From Nitrospira sp. ND1 (lineage in GTDB: Bacteria; Nitrospirota; Nitrospiria; Nitrospirales; Nitrospiraceae): DNA of 64,000 nt. This document shows positions 26,539 to 35,139 of the stretch, piece by piece; position 1 is the first letter of the stretch, and the number at the start of each line of letters is the position of its first letter. The position numbers were made by a program, and so were the translations under genes. Under the pieces are notes generated by a model. That model was not told the DNA's origin. It worked only from the letters and a program-made list of their open reading frames with translations, and did no database searches. The stretch covers positions 224,668-288,667 of the forward strand of contig NZ_FWEX01000006.1 in NCBI RefSeq assembly GCF_900170025.1. Reading direction: 5' to 3'.

Positions 26539-27786
26539 TCACACATCTGCTTTCTCGATTTTGGCCACACCAACCTTCTTCCCAAACCAGGCACTCCCCC
26601 CTGCCAAGACACACATCACTCCGCCGATCCCGATGATGCTGGCGACAGAGCCGAACGACTCCGCTACCCAGCCGAACGCACTCATGCCGAGCATGGATGT
26701 CGCGGTGGCACTCGCCGTGTAGACCGCCATGACGCGGCCGACCATTCCCGCCGGAGCCACTTCCTGAATGATGCCCCAGGCGATGGGGGTCCACGCGCCG
26801 AAGCCGATGCCGATGCAACCCACGAGTACAGCAGCCAGGCGCAAATCATCCGTCCACGTCAGGCCCAACAAGGCCAACCCCGCGAGTGCGCAGGAGAGAG
26901 TGATTACCGAGAGCCGCTGCGAAAGGTCCCACCCGCTCATCAGGATCAGCCCGACCGAAGAGAGCAGCAACCCCACCCCAAGCCAGGACCAGAGATACCC
27001 GACCTCCACCGGCCCGAGCCCGAGCAGGTGGCGCCCAAAGACAGGGAACAGTGTCGTGAACGCGCCGCTGCCGAACGTATAGATCGACGCGAGGACAATC
27101 AGAATCAGCACGGTGCGGTGGGTGAGAAACGCATAGCGGATGCCTTCGAGCAGGTTTCGGATGAACGGTCTCCATCCCTCTCCATCGACCGTTGTAGGCT
27201 CCGTCACTCGCAGCCGGATCGGCAGCAGGCATGCGGCTGACGCGAAATAGGTCATGGCGTTCAGGCAGAGCACGTCCTGAGAACCGGCGAACGCAATACC
27301 AAGTCCGCTGACCGCCGGCCCGATGATGATCCCGAGACTGGTCGTACTTTGGAGCAGCGCATTCGCCGCCGTGAATTGAGGGCGAGCGACCATGAAGGGA
27401 ACGGCCGATGACAGCGTGGGCACAAATACCGCCGTGGCGACGCCATACAGAAAGGTAAGAAGGTAGAGCGACCCGACGGTAAAATGTTCCACCGAGACCA
27501 GGCAGGGGATGAGTCCGATGAGGACGCCTCTGGCGATATCGCTTCCGATGAGGATGGTTTTCTTGGGGAAGCGATCGACGATTACGCCGATGAACGGGCC
27601 AAACAGAATCGGCGGGAGCGTCTGGAGAAGCCCGATGACGGTCGTCTTGAGCGGTGAGCCCGTCACCGCATAGACGAACCAGAGCAAGGCCAGCTTGCTG
27701 ATACCTTCGGCAACTTGGGACAGCACCTGACTCCACCACATCAGACTGAAGTCGCGTGTGAGCAGCCACCGATGGGCTTGGGCCAT
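26539..27786 (-). CDS. MFS exporter (EntS/MFS_3-like), paralogue 1
   Basis: 415 residues with about 12 hydrophobic segments. The N-terminus LTRDFSLMWWSQVLSQVAEG and the loop motif DRFPKKTILIG between TM2 and TM3 are typical of MFS_3 proteins that export siderophores, macrolides or similar molecules. Nearly the same blocks occur in the gene at 27948-29210, so the two are paralogues. Substrate not known. It precedes the zeta-like gene by 27 nt. Confidence 0.85.
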   Translation of the reverse strand: MAQAHRWLLTRDFSLMWWSQVLSQVAEGISKLALLWFVYAVTGSPLKTTVIGLLQTLPPILFGPFIGVIVDRFPKKTILIGSDIARGVLIGLIPCLVSVEHFTVGSLYLLTFLYGVATAVFVPTLSSAVPFMVARPQFTAANALLQSTTSLGIIIGPAVSGLGIAFAGSQDVLCLNAMTYFASAACLLPIRLRVTEPTTVDGEGWRPFIRNLLEGIRYAFLTHRTVLILIVLASIYTFGSGAFTTLFPVFGRHLLGLGPVEVGYLWSWLGVGLLLSSVGLILMSGWDLSQRLSVITLSCALAGLALLGLTWTDDLRLAAVLVGCIGIGFGAWTPIAWGIIQEVAPAGMVGRVMAVYTASATATSMLGMSAFGWVAESFGSVASIIGIGGVMCVLAGGSAWFGKKVGVAKIEKADV

Positions 27787-27947
27787 ACCGCCAGTATAAA
27801 CGTTTACCGCAGGAGTGGAATCAGTAGGAATGGGTGGCGCTGAGAAATGTCTCGCGCATGGTCCTTCCGCTCACGAGGGCTCGCTTGCCACATATCATCG
27901 CGTTCGTTCCATGCAGACAGTTAGGTGTTCGCCATCTGTGAGGATCA

Positions 27948-29210
27948 TCATGCCTGCGCGACAAGAACGGGACGGGCTCTGCGAACACATGACACCGCCA
28001 CTGCTGCAGTGAGCAGGAGCACAAGCCCCAGCCCCACCAGGCTGGCAGCGGGACCGATCGCGTCGGCCACCCACCCGAATCCCGTCATCCCCGCCATGGC
28101 GGAGGCCATGGAGCCCACACTAAACGTCGTGAGCACGCGGCCGATCAAATGTTCCGGTGTCACTTCCTGAAGCACCGCCCATACGATGGGATTGAGCACC
28201 GCCGTACTGCCGCCCACGATGATGACGATCGCCGCCGCGACCAGAGGCGTCTCCAGCAGGCTCAAACTACAGACCGCAAGACCGCCGATGGTCATGCCGC
28301 TGACGACGATACGTAAGCGCCCCTGCATGTCACTCTGTTTTTTCCACGCCAGCCAGGTCGAGGCCGCCAACATCCCCACACCCAGCGCGGACCACAACCA
28401 GCCCAGTTGCACGGGCCCGACTTGGAGAAACTCTTTGGCATAGACCGGCAAGATGAAGACGAAGGCGCTCACACCCAGATTGTAGAGCGATGAAATGATC
28501 ACCAGGGTCAATACCATGGGTTGCTGCCCGAACACGAAACGAAATCCGACCTTGAGCTCGTCCCACACGGAGGAGGAAGCATCCCTCGCTGCAACATGAG
28601 GAATGCTGAAGCGAATCGGCATCAGGCACAGGGCCGAAAGAAGGAAGGTGGCGGAGTTGACGAACAACACATTCTCCGCGTTGATGAGTGCAATCATCAC
28701 GCCGCTGATCGCCGGCCCGAGCAACATGCCGATATTGTTCGTGCCTTGAATGAGCGCATTCGCCGACATCAGCTCCGAAGGTCGAACCAATAACGGCACG
28801 GCCGACACCAGCGCGGGACCGAATACGGTGGAGACCACCGACGTGAGAAAAATCAGTCCATAGAGTCCCTCGATCGACAGCATGTCCATGGCATATAGCG
28901 CCGGGATGAGAACGGTGAGCACTGCGCGAAGCAGATCGACCCAGATCATGACGGCTTTTTTCGGCAGCCGGTCCAGGTATACGCCGATCAGCGGACCGAA
29001 CAAGAGCGGGGGGATGGTCTGGAGAAGTCCGACCATGGTCATCTTCATGACCGAGCCGGTCAGTTCATAGACGAACCAGAGCAGCGCAACCTTGTTTAAG
29101 CCCTCTCCGATCTGAGAGGTGGTCTGCCCCCACCACAGCAGCCCGAAATCTCTGGTTTGAATGAGACGCCACCCGCGGCTTGGAATCGAGACTGAACCAT
29201 CCTCTGACAT
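27948..29210 (-). CDS. MFS exporter (EntS/MFS_3-like), paralogue 2
   Basis: 420 residues. ATG at 29210 has AGGAGG at 9 nt. The TM architecture and the blocks IQTRDFGLLWWGQTTSQIGE and DRLPKKAVMIW match paralogue 1, while most other positions differ, so the duplication is old. The two genes are separated by 161 bp without an obvious terminator and may share a transcript. Confidence 0.85.
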   Translation of the reverse strand: MSEDGSVSIPSRGWRLIQTRDFGLLWWGQTTSQIGEGLNKVALLWFVYELTGSVMKMTMVGLLQTIPPLLFGPLIGVYLDRLPKKAVMIWVDLLRAVLTVLIPALYAMDMLSIEGLYGLIFLTSVVSTVFGPALVSAVPLLVRPSELMSANALIQGTNNIGMLLGPAISGVMIALINAENVLFVNSATFLLSALCLMPIRFSIPHVAARDASSSVWDELKVGFRFVFGQQPMVLTLVIISSLYNLGVSAFVFILPVYAKEFLQVGPVQLGWLWSALGVGMLAASTWLAWKKQSDMQGRLRIVVSGMTIGGLAVCSLSLLETPLVAAAIVIIVGGSTAVLNPIVWAVLQEVTPEHLIGRVLTTFSVGSMASAMAGMTGFGWVADAIGPAASLVGLGLVLLLTAAVAVSCVRRARPVLVAQA

Positions 29211-29560
29211 GATCGGGTTCCTCCTGGACTGACCGACGCACTGTGGTCGCAGGCACACCTCTGCTACCTCTCGTACCTACGGCCAAGTCGTCCTGAACCA
29301 TGCTACTCATTTCTGCCAGCCGGGGAGGCTAGGAAAAGCCCTGGAGGCAGATCGACAAATGCCTGGGAGGCATAACGGTTTTGTCCAGTGAGCTGGCCTC
29401 GGGGCATCGTTCTAACTGTGCGTATCCAACGAGGGCCTTCATAGGCCGCGCGTTCCGCGAGCAAGAGGACGACCAGGCCGCGCTCCTCCCCCTCAAGCCT
29501 TCCCCTCCTCCCTCCGATACAGGAACAGGAAACCCTTTTCTTTATTTCCCGGGAGGTCGC
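29211..29560. other. Divergent intergenic region, no gene seen
   Basis: Lies between the divergently read MFS gene and the CZB gene. It should hold both promoters, but no good -35/-10 pair was found. The long open frame that crosses it has no coding character before the ATG at 29561. Confidence 0.4.
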
Positions 29561-29935
29561 ATGTCCAACATCATCGAACAAATCGACAAGGCAATCGGTG
29601 CGCATGGCGCGTGGAAGGTGAAACTGCGGCAGAACATCGACGGCACGCTGGCACTGGTCCCGGCAGAAGTCGGTGTGGACAACCGCTGCGAATTCGGCAA
29701 GTGGCTGTATAGTCTGGCCGGTACCCCCGCCGCCACAGACCCCTATTACAAAGAGATCCTCGAACTGCACAAGGCCTTCCACAAGGTCGCGGCGACGGTC
29801 GTCACCAAGGTGCAATCGGGGGATAAGACCGGCGCGGAAGCGTCGATCGGCTTTAAGGGTGACTACACGGCGGCCTCCTCCAAGTTAACGGCCAAGATGA
29901 TGGAGTGGAAAAAAACAGCCCCGAAGGCAGCCTGA
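29561..29935 (+). CDS. CZB-domain (chemoreceptor zinc-binding) protein
   Basis: 124 residues, one CZB domain and nothing else. The zinc ligands fit the family: His15 (AHGAWK), Cys43 (RCEFGKWL), His70 and His74 (ELHKAFH). CZB domains usually sit at the end of chemoreceptors or diguanylate cyclases and sense zinc or hypochlorous acid; a free-standing copy suggests a trans-acting sensor. GGGAGG at 4-5 nt fixes the start. A strong hairpin follows the gene. Confidence 0.85.
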   Translation: MSNIIEQIDKAIGAHGAWKVKLRQNIDGTLALVPAEVGVDNRCEFGKWLYSLAGTPAATDPYYKEILELHKAFHKVAATVVTKVQSGDKTGAEASIGFKGDYTAASSKLTAKMMEWKKTAPKAA

Positions 29936-29952
29936 TCGAGCAAGGCCATGCT

Positions 29953-29989
29953 CTGGAGAAATTCCCTAGACGCCAGGGAGTTTCTCCAG
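29953..29989 (+). terminator. Terminator-like hairpin after the CZB gene
   Basis: A 15-bp stem with one G-T type mismatch (CTGGAGAAATTCCCT / AGGGAGTTTCTCCAG) and a 7-nt loop, 18 nt after the stop codon. There is no T-run behind it, so termination efficiency is uncertain. Confidence 0.5.
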
Positions 29990-30149
29990 CCTCCGCGCCC
30001 GACGACAAGGCCACCGACTCCCCTTCAGACCAGATCGCGCCTGACTAAGCCATTGTTTTCTCACACACTTTCTGGAATGACTACGCAGAAAGCTCCTCCG
30101 GCACGGTCCCTGCTCTACGCTGCGTAAAGAATCACTTGATCTATACACG

Positions 30150-30578
30150 ATGCCCTCATCCATCCTGCTCATCGACGATAGCCCCGGCGAATGTGAACTC
30201 TTTCGCCAGGCCCTGACGCAGTCGGGATACAAGGGACGCTTGGAGATCAGCGATGGCAGCCGTGCGGCAATGACCTATCTCAACGATCACGTACCCAGCG
30301 ATGAACCGGGCTTGATCCTGCTCGACCTCAAATTACAGGGAGAACGCGGCGTGGATGTGCTGAAACAGTTGAAGCAGGATGCGCGGCTTGCGCCGATCCC
30401 AGTGGTGATTCTCACCAGCTCCGATGACGCCGCGGACGTGCAAGCCTGCTACCAGGCCGGAGCCAACGGCTATGTGGTCAAGCCGGGACAATTCGACGAT
30501 CTGGTGAGCCTCTCCCTGCACCTCTGGAAATTCTGGCTGGAACACAACTGTACCAGACGGATGGCCACCCCATGCTGA
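30150..30578 (+). CDS. Stand-alone response-regulator receiver protein
   Basis: 142 residues, a single REC domain: acidic pair Asp9/Asp10, phospho-acceptor Asp59 (LLDL), Thr/Ser 89-90 and Lys111 (VVKPG). There is no output domain; it resembles Rcp1-type single-domain regulators. No ribosome-binding site is seen before the ATG. It overlaps the RND pump gene by 7 nt, so it is the first gene of the efflux operon and probably signals by protein contact. Confidence 0.88.
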   Translation: MPSSILLIDDSPGECELFRQALTQSGYKGRLEISDGSRAAMTYLNDHVPSDEPGLILLDLKLQGERGVDVLKQLKQDARLAPIPVVILTSSDDAADVQACYQAGANGYVVKPGQFDDLVSLSLHLWKFWLEHNCTRRMATPC

Positions 30579-33500
30579 CGCGCGCCGCCCTTAAAAATCC
30601 TTACGCCGTCTTTGCGATCTGCATGATTGCGCTGATCCTGGGCGCCGTGTCCTATCAGAAAATGCGCGTGGACATCTTTCCCGAGATCAAGCTGCCGTCG
30701 ATTCTTGTCACCACCTTCTATCGCGGCCTGAGCCCCAGCGCAATGGAAGGGGCGATCACGCTCAAGATGGAGCAACGCTTCGTCGAGGCGAGTTACGTCG
30801 AACACATCGAATCTCAATCGCTCTCGGGGATGAGTTACATCAAGGTCTTTTTTCAGCCTGACTATGGGATCGATGCGGCCCAGTCGGAACTGACCAGCCT
30901 GGCCTACAGCATCATTCGCCTGCTGCCGCCCGGCGTCTATCCGCCCTCCGTCTATAAGTTCGGCGTATCCAGTCTGCCGGTGGGCTACCTCTCCATCTCC
31001 AGCGACACGCTCGGCCCCAAAGAAATTCGTGACCTCGCTTACTTCAACGTACGCAACCAGATCGCCACCATCCCCGGCATCTCCTTCGGCCCGCCGTTGG
31101 GCGGCAAGGTCCGGCAGATCACGGTCTTTCTCGACCAGCAACGGCTGCTCGCACGCGGCGTGTCTCCGTCTGAGGTCGTGAACGCGCTGAATGCCCAGAG
31201 CGCCATCATCCCGGCCGGCAACATCAAGATCGGCGACCTCGATTATTACGTCTATTCGAACAGTCTCGTGGACGTGGTGGACAAAATCAACGACATTCCC
31301 ATCAAGATCGTGAACGGCACGCCCGTGCTGATTCGTGACATCGGCACCGCCGCCGACAGCGCCGCGGTACAGACCTCGATCGTGCGGGTAAACGGGCGTG
31401 AAGCGACCTACCTTCCGATCACCAGGCAGGAAGGCGCCAACACGCTGGAAGTGACCGACGGCATTCGCGCAAAACTCTCGAATCTCACAGAGATTCCGTC
31501 CGGGACGACCATCAAGTTTATCTACGACCAGTCGCTGTACATCCGCCAGGCCATCGCCAACTTGCAGAAGGAAGGCCTGCTCGGCGCCGGTCTCGCCGGC
31601 CTCATGATTTTTATTTTCCTGGCAAGCATCAAAGCGGCGCTCGTCGTCGGCCTGGCCATTCCCCTCTCCTTGACCGCCGCGCTGGTGGCCCTCTATCTGA
31701 CCGGACAAACCGTGAACCTGATGACGTTGGGCGGACTCGCGCTAGTGATCGGCACTCTGCTGGACAACAACATCGTGGTGCAGGAAAACCTGCATCGGCA
31801 CTTGGAAATGGGCAAGGACGGCCGTTCGGCGGCTGAAGACAGTGCCATGGAGCTGACCCTGCCCATCCTGGTGGCCACGATTTGTATCCTCATCGTGTAC
31901 CTGCCGATCATGTTTTTTACCGGGATCGTGAAGTATCTCTTCGTCCCGCTGGCCATGACGGTGGCCTTCGCCATGTTGGCCGACTATGTCGTCTCCATGT
32001 CGGTAACACCGGTCGTGCTGGCCTGGCTCTATCAAGCCGGGCATGCAAAATCTTCGGAACATGAGTCCTCGGCCGACCAAGGATGGTTTCGCTACGTGCT
32101 CGCGATCTACGAGCCACTGCTCACCGCCGGTGTACGTTTCAAACCGGTCGTGATCGGCCTGGCTATGCTCGCCCTGGTCGGCACCGGCGTTTTTCTGCTC
32201 CCCAGACTCCACACCGAGTTCTTCCCCAAGGTAGATGCAGGCAATTTCACCATGTCGGTGATGGCGCCGGAGGGATCACGGATCGAAAAGACCACGGCCA
32301 TCGTGGGTCACATCGAACAACTCGTGCACGATACGATCCCGAAGGACGACCTCGAAGAAGTCATTTCGAACACCGGGCTCTACTACGGCGATGCCGCCCG
32401 CTTTGCGCCGAACACCGGGAACCATACGGCCTTCGTGCTGGTAAACCTGGCCACCGGACATCAGGGTCATACGGAAGACTACATCGCTGAGCTCCGGAAG
32501 AAGTTTAAGGCGTCGCTGCCAGGCGTCGAGATCGCCTTTCAAACCGGCGGCATCATCAGCGATGTGTTGAACTTCGGCCTCAAAGCCCCGATCGACATCC
32601 AGGTCAAGGGGCCGAACCTGGACATCGTCAGGCCGGTGGCGGAGCAGATCCAGCGACGGATTGCGCAGGTACCCAACACGGTCGATGTGCGGATCAAACA
32701 GGGAAAGAGTTATCCCGAGCTGCACATCGATGTGGATCGCACGAAGGCCGCGTATTACGGTATCAACCAGAATCGCGTGGTGGTGGATGTCATCACCGGC
32801 ATCAGCTCCAATCTGGCCCTTTCCCCGAACTACTGGCTGGATCCCAAGACTGCCAACGGCTATTTCCTGTTGGCGCAGTATCCGGAGCAATCGCTCACCA
32901 CGACGGAAGATCTGCTGAACATTCCCATCATCGGCGCGCGCACCCCTCTGTTACCGACGGCCAGCCTCACGGGCGGCGGCATGCAAGGTTCCACACTGGC
33001 GCTGCAAAACACGCCTTTCGCGGGACGACAGATGGAACTGACGAGCGGCTATTACGCCTCGGGAGACGACCGGCGCGGACCGCCGGTGATGCTGCGGGAT
33101 GTGGCCTCTCTGAAATTCAAAACCGGTCCCGACTCCATCGATCACTATGATCTGTCCCGGTTAATCAACGTGCTGGTGACGCCGGTCGGAAACGATCTCG
33201 GCCGCGTGGCAAAGGATATCGAAAAGGTCCTGGCCGAGGTGCCCCTGCCCAAGGACGTCACAGTGCGACTGCGCGGCGAAGTCGCTAACATGCGCGGTGC
33301 GATTCAGAACTTCGCACTGGCCCTCCCGCTCGCCGTCGTCTTGATCTATCTCGTAATGGTGGCGTTGTTCCGCTCGTTCATCGATCCCCTCATCATCCTG
33401 GTCGCCGTTCCGCTGGGCTGGATCGGTACCGTGTTGACGCTGCATCTCACGAATACGTCGGTGAACGTCGAGTCGATGATCGGAACCCTGATGATGATGG

Positions 33501-33844
33501 GCATCGTGGTGTCGAACAGCATTCTACTCGTCGACTTTGCCAATCGTATGGTCCGTCATGGAGCCACGGCCGAACATGCCGTGCTCGAAGCGGGACGGCG
33601 ACGCATTCGCCCGATCCTCATGACGGCCCTTGCCACGATTCTCGGCCTGTTGCCGCTGGCCCTCGGCTTCGGCGAGGGGAATGAAACCATGGTGCCCCTG
33701 GCCCGTGCGGTGGTCGGCGGACTGGCGGTCAGCACGATCATGACGTTGCTGGTCGTCCCCATCATGCACTCACTCGTGTTGATTCGCCGGGAACGTCCCC
33801 CTGTGTCTTCGACCGCGCCCGCGACTCTGGAGGAAATTCGATGA
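30572..33844 (+). CDS. RND-type efflux pump inner-membrane subunit
   Basis: 1090 residues with the AcrB-type plan: TM1 near the N-terminus, large periplasmic loop, TM2-6, second loop, TM8-12. The TM4 proton-relay region reads GTLLDNNIVVQEN, so Asp398 is kept but the second Asp (AcrB Asp408) is Asn399; in TM10 the AcrB Lys940 position is Ser981 (VVSNSILLVDF). It pumps small molecules or metals out with the adaptor and channel encoded next. Start overlaps the receiver gene by 7 nt; end overlaps the adaptor gene as ATGA. Confidence 0.92.
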   Translation: MLTRAALKNPYAVFAICMIALILGAVSYQKMRVDIFPEIKLPSILVTTFYRGLSPSAMEGAITLKMEQRFVEASYVEHIESQSLSGMSYIKVFFQPDYGIDAAQSELTSLAYSIIRLLPPGVYPPSVYKFGVSSLPVGYLSISSDTLGPKEIRDLAYFNVRNQIATIPGISFGPPLGGKVRQITVFLDQQRLLARGVSPSEVVNALNAQSAIIPAGNIKIGDLDYYVYSNSLVDVVDKINDIPIKIVNGTPVLIRDIGTAADSAAVQTSIVRVNGREATYLPITRQEGANTLEVTDGIRAKLSNLTEIPSGTTIKFIYDQSLYIRQAIANLQKEGLLGAGLAGLMIFIFLASIKAALVVGLAIPLSLTAALVALYLTGQTVNLMTLGGLALVIGTLLDNNIVVQENLHRHLEMGKDGRSAAEDSAMELTLPILVATICILIVYLPIMFFTGIVKYLFVPLAMTVAFAMLADYVVSMSVTPVVLAWLYQAGHAKSSEHESSADQGWFRYVLAIYEPLLTAGVRFKPVVIGLAMLALVGTGVFLLPRLHTEFFPKVDAGNFTMSVMAPEGSRIEKTTAIVGHIEQLVHDTIPKDDLEEVISNTGLYYGDAARFAPNTGNHTAFVLVNLATGHQGHTEDYIAELRKKFKASLPGVEIAFQTGGIISDVLNFGLKAPIDIQVKGPNLDIVRPVAEQIQRRIAQVPNTVDVRIKQGKSYPELHIDVDRTKAAYYGINQNRVVVDVITGISSNLALSPNYWLDPKTANGYFLLAQYPEQSLTTTEDLLNIPIIGARTPLLPTASLTGGGMQGSTLALQNTPFAGRQMELTSGYYASGDDRRGPPVMLRDVASLKFKTGPDSIDHYDLSRLINVLVTPVGNDLGRVAKDIEKVLAEVPLPKDVTVRLRGEVANMRGAIQNFALALPLAVVLIYLVMVALFRSFIDPLIILVAVPLGWIGTVLTLHLTNTSVNVESMIGTLMMMGIVVSNSILLVDFANRMVRHGATAEHAVLEAGRRRIRPILMTALATILGLLPLALGFGEGNETMVPLARAVVGGLAVSTIMTLLVVPIMHSLVLIRRERPPVSSTAPATLEEIR

Positions 33845-35139
33845 CCGAACAGGTAGCCCCGCCCCAGCCCGTGGCACGCTCCTACCGCACGTTGCTCTGG
33901 ACTGGGGCAGCCGTGCTTCTGATCATGGCCATCGGCAGCTATCTCTATTGGCAGGGAGACGAACCGGCTTCCCCCTCGGCTCCGGCCCGTCCCACTGTAA
34001 CGGCCCAACCGGAACCAGCGCCCGGTTCCGCTCCCCCGGAGCCGGACTCCGCACCGGTCGATGTGCAAGTCATCAAGCCCACCCGGCGAGACCTGGTCTA
34101 TACAGCCAAGCTGCCGGCCAACGTGTCGCCGTTGTATCAAACCACGCTCTACGCCAAAGTCGCCGGTTATCTGAAATGGATCGGCCCCGACAAGGGCGAC
34201 ACCGTGAAGAAGAACGAAGTGGTCGCCGTGATCGACGCGCCGGAGGTAGAAGAGCAGTATCAGCAAGCCGTGTCGGATTACAGAATCAAGAAGCTGACCT
34301 ACGAACGACTGGCCAAGGTCTGGAAGGAATCGCCGGATGTGATCGCCAAGCAGGACGTGGACGTGGCCGAAGCGACGTTTCAAGGTGCCCGACACCTGAT
34401 GGAGCAACGGGTCGTCATGCGGGATTACACGAAGGTCCGTGCGCCCTACGACGGCATCGTCACCGCCCGCTTCGCCGATCCCGGCTCGCTCATTCAGATC
34501 GCCACGTCCTCGGCCTCCAGCGCGATTCCGCTCTTTACGGTCATGGACCTCAACACGGTTCGTGTCTATGCAAATGTCCCACAGGACGACAGCCCCTGGG
34601 TCGTTCCAGGCAAAACCACCGCGACCGTGAAGGTCACGGAGCTGCCCAACCGGTCGTTCAGCGGTGTCGTCACCCGCTCCACCCTGGCGCTTGATCCCGC
34701 GACGCGCAGCCTGCTCATAGAGATCGATTTGCCCAACACAGACCATGCGCTCCGGCCCGGTACCTTTGCCGAAGTGACACTCGGCTTGCGGGAAATCCCC
34801 CAGGCTCTCGTCGTGCCGCCACAGGCCGTCATCAGCACACCCAAAGGAAAATCGGTCTTCATCGTCGAAGAGGGCAAGGCCAAGTCGGTCGTAGTACAGA
34901 CCGGCATCAGCGACGGCCGCTGGATCGAAATCACCTCCGGTTTGCAGGGCCACGAAGAAGTGGTCGCGGTCGGAAAACGCCGCCTACTGGACGGCATGCC
35001 GGTCGAGGCTGCGCCGTTCAATCTGCCTGACGCCAAACCGTCCCAACAGAAATTCGAGCGTCGCGCTCCCGGTGGCACTCCTCCGCCGCCGACCCCTGCT
35101 CCGAATGGAACCTTGCAGAAACAGGGAGAACGTTCATGA
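33841..35139 (+). CDS. RND periplasmic adaptor (membrane fusion protein)
   Basis: 432 residues. One N-terminal membrane segment (LLWTGAAVLLIMAIGSYLYW), a Pro/Ala-rich linker, then lipoyl/barrel-sandwich halves (LPANVSPLYQTTLYAKVAGY, VRAPYDGIVTARFADPGSLI) around a helical hairpin, and the beta-barrel (LRPGTFAEVTLGL). The C-terminus is Pro-rich. It joins the RND pump to the outer-membrane channel. Both flanking genes overlap it by 4 nt. Confidence 0.92.
   Translation: MTEQVAPPQPVARSYRTLLWTGAAVLLIMAIGSYLYWQGDEPASPSAPARPTVTAQPEPAPGSAPPEPDSAPVDVQVIKPTRRDLVYTAKLPANVSPLYQTTLYAKVAGYLKWIGPDKGDTVKKNEVVAVIDAPEVEEQYQQAVSDYRIKKLTYERLAKVWKESPDVIAKQDVDVAEATFQGARHLMEQRVVMRDYTKVRAPYDGIVTARFADPGSLIQIATSSASSAIPLFTVMDLNTVRVYANVPQDDSPWVVPGKTTATVKVTELPNRSFSGVVTRSTLALDPATRSLLIEIDLPNTDHALRPGTFAEVTLGLREIPQALVVPPQAVISTPKGKSVFIVEEGKAKSVVVQTGISDGRWIEITSGLQGHEEVVAVGKRRLLDGMPVEAAPFNLPDAKPSQQKFERRAPGGTPPPPTPAPNGTLQKQGERS

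Noticed and set aside
30142-30150. TATACA close to the response-regulator start as another leaderless promoter
   Set aside because: The spacing to the ATG is only 2 nt and there is no -35-like sequence, unlike deoB and proC.
30470-31708. 412-codon and similar minus-strand frames opposite the RND operon (also 33556-34953)
   Set aside because: They are antisense to conserved pump and adaptor sequences and show no domain.
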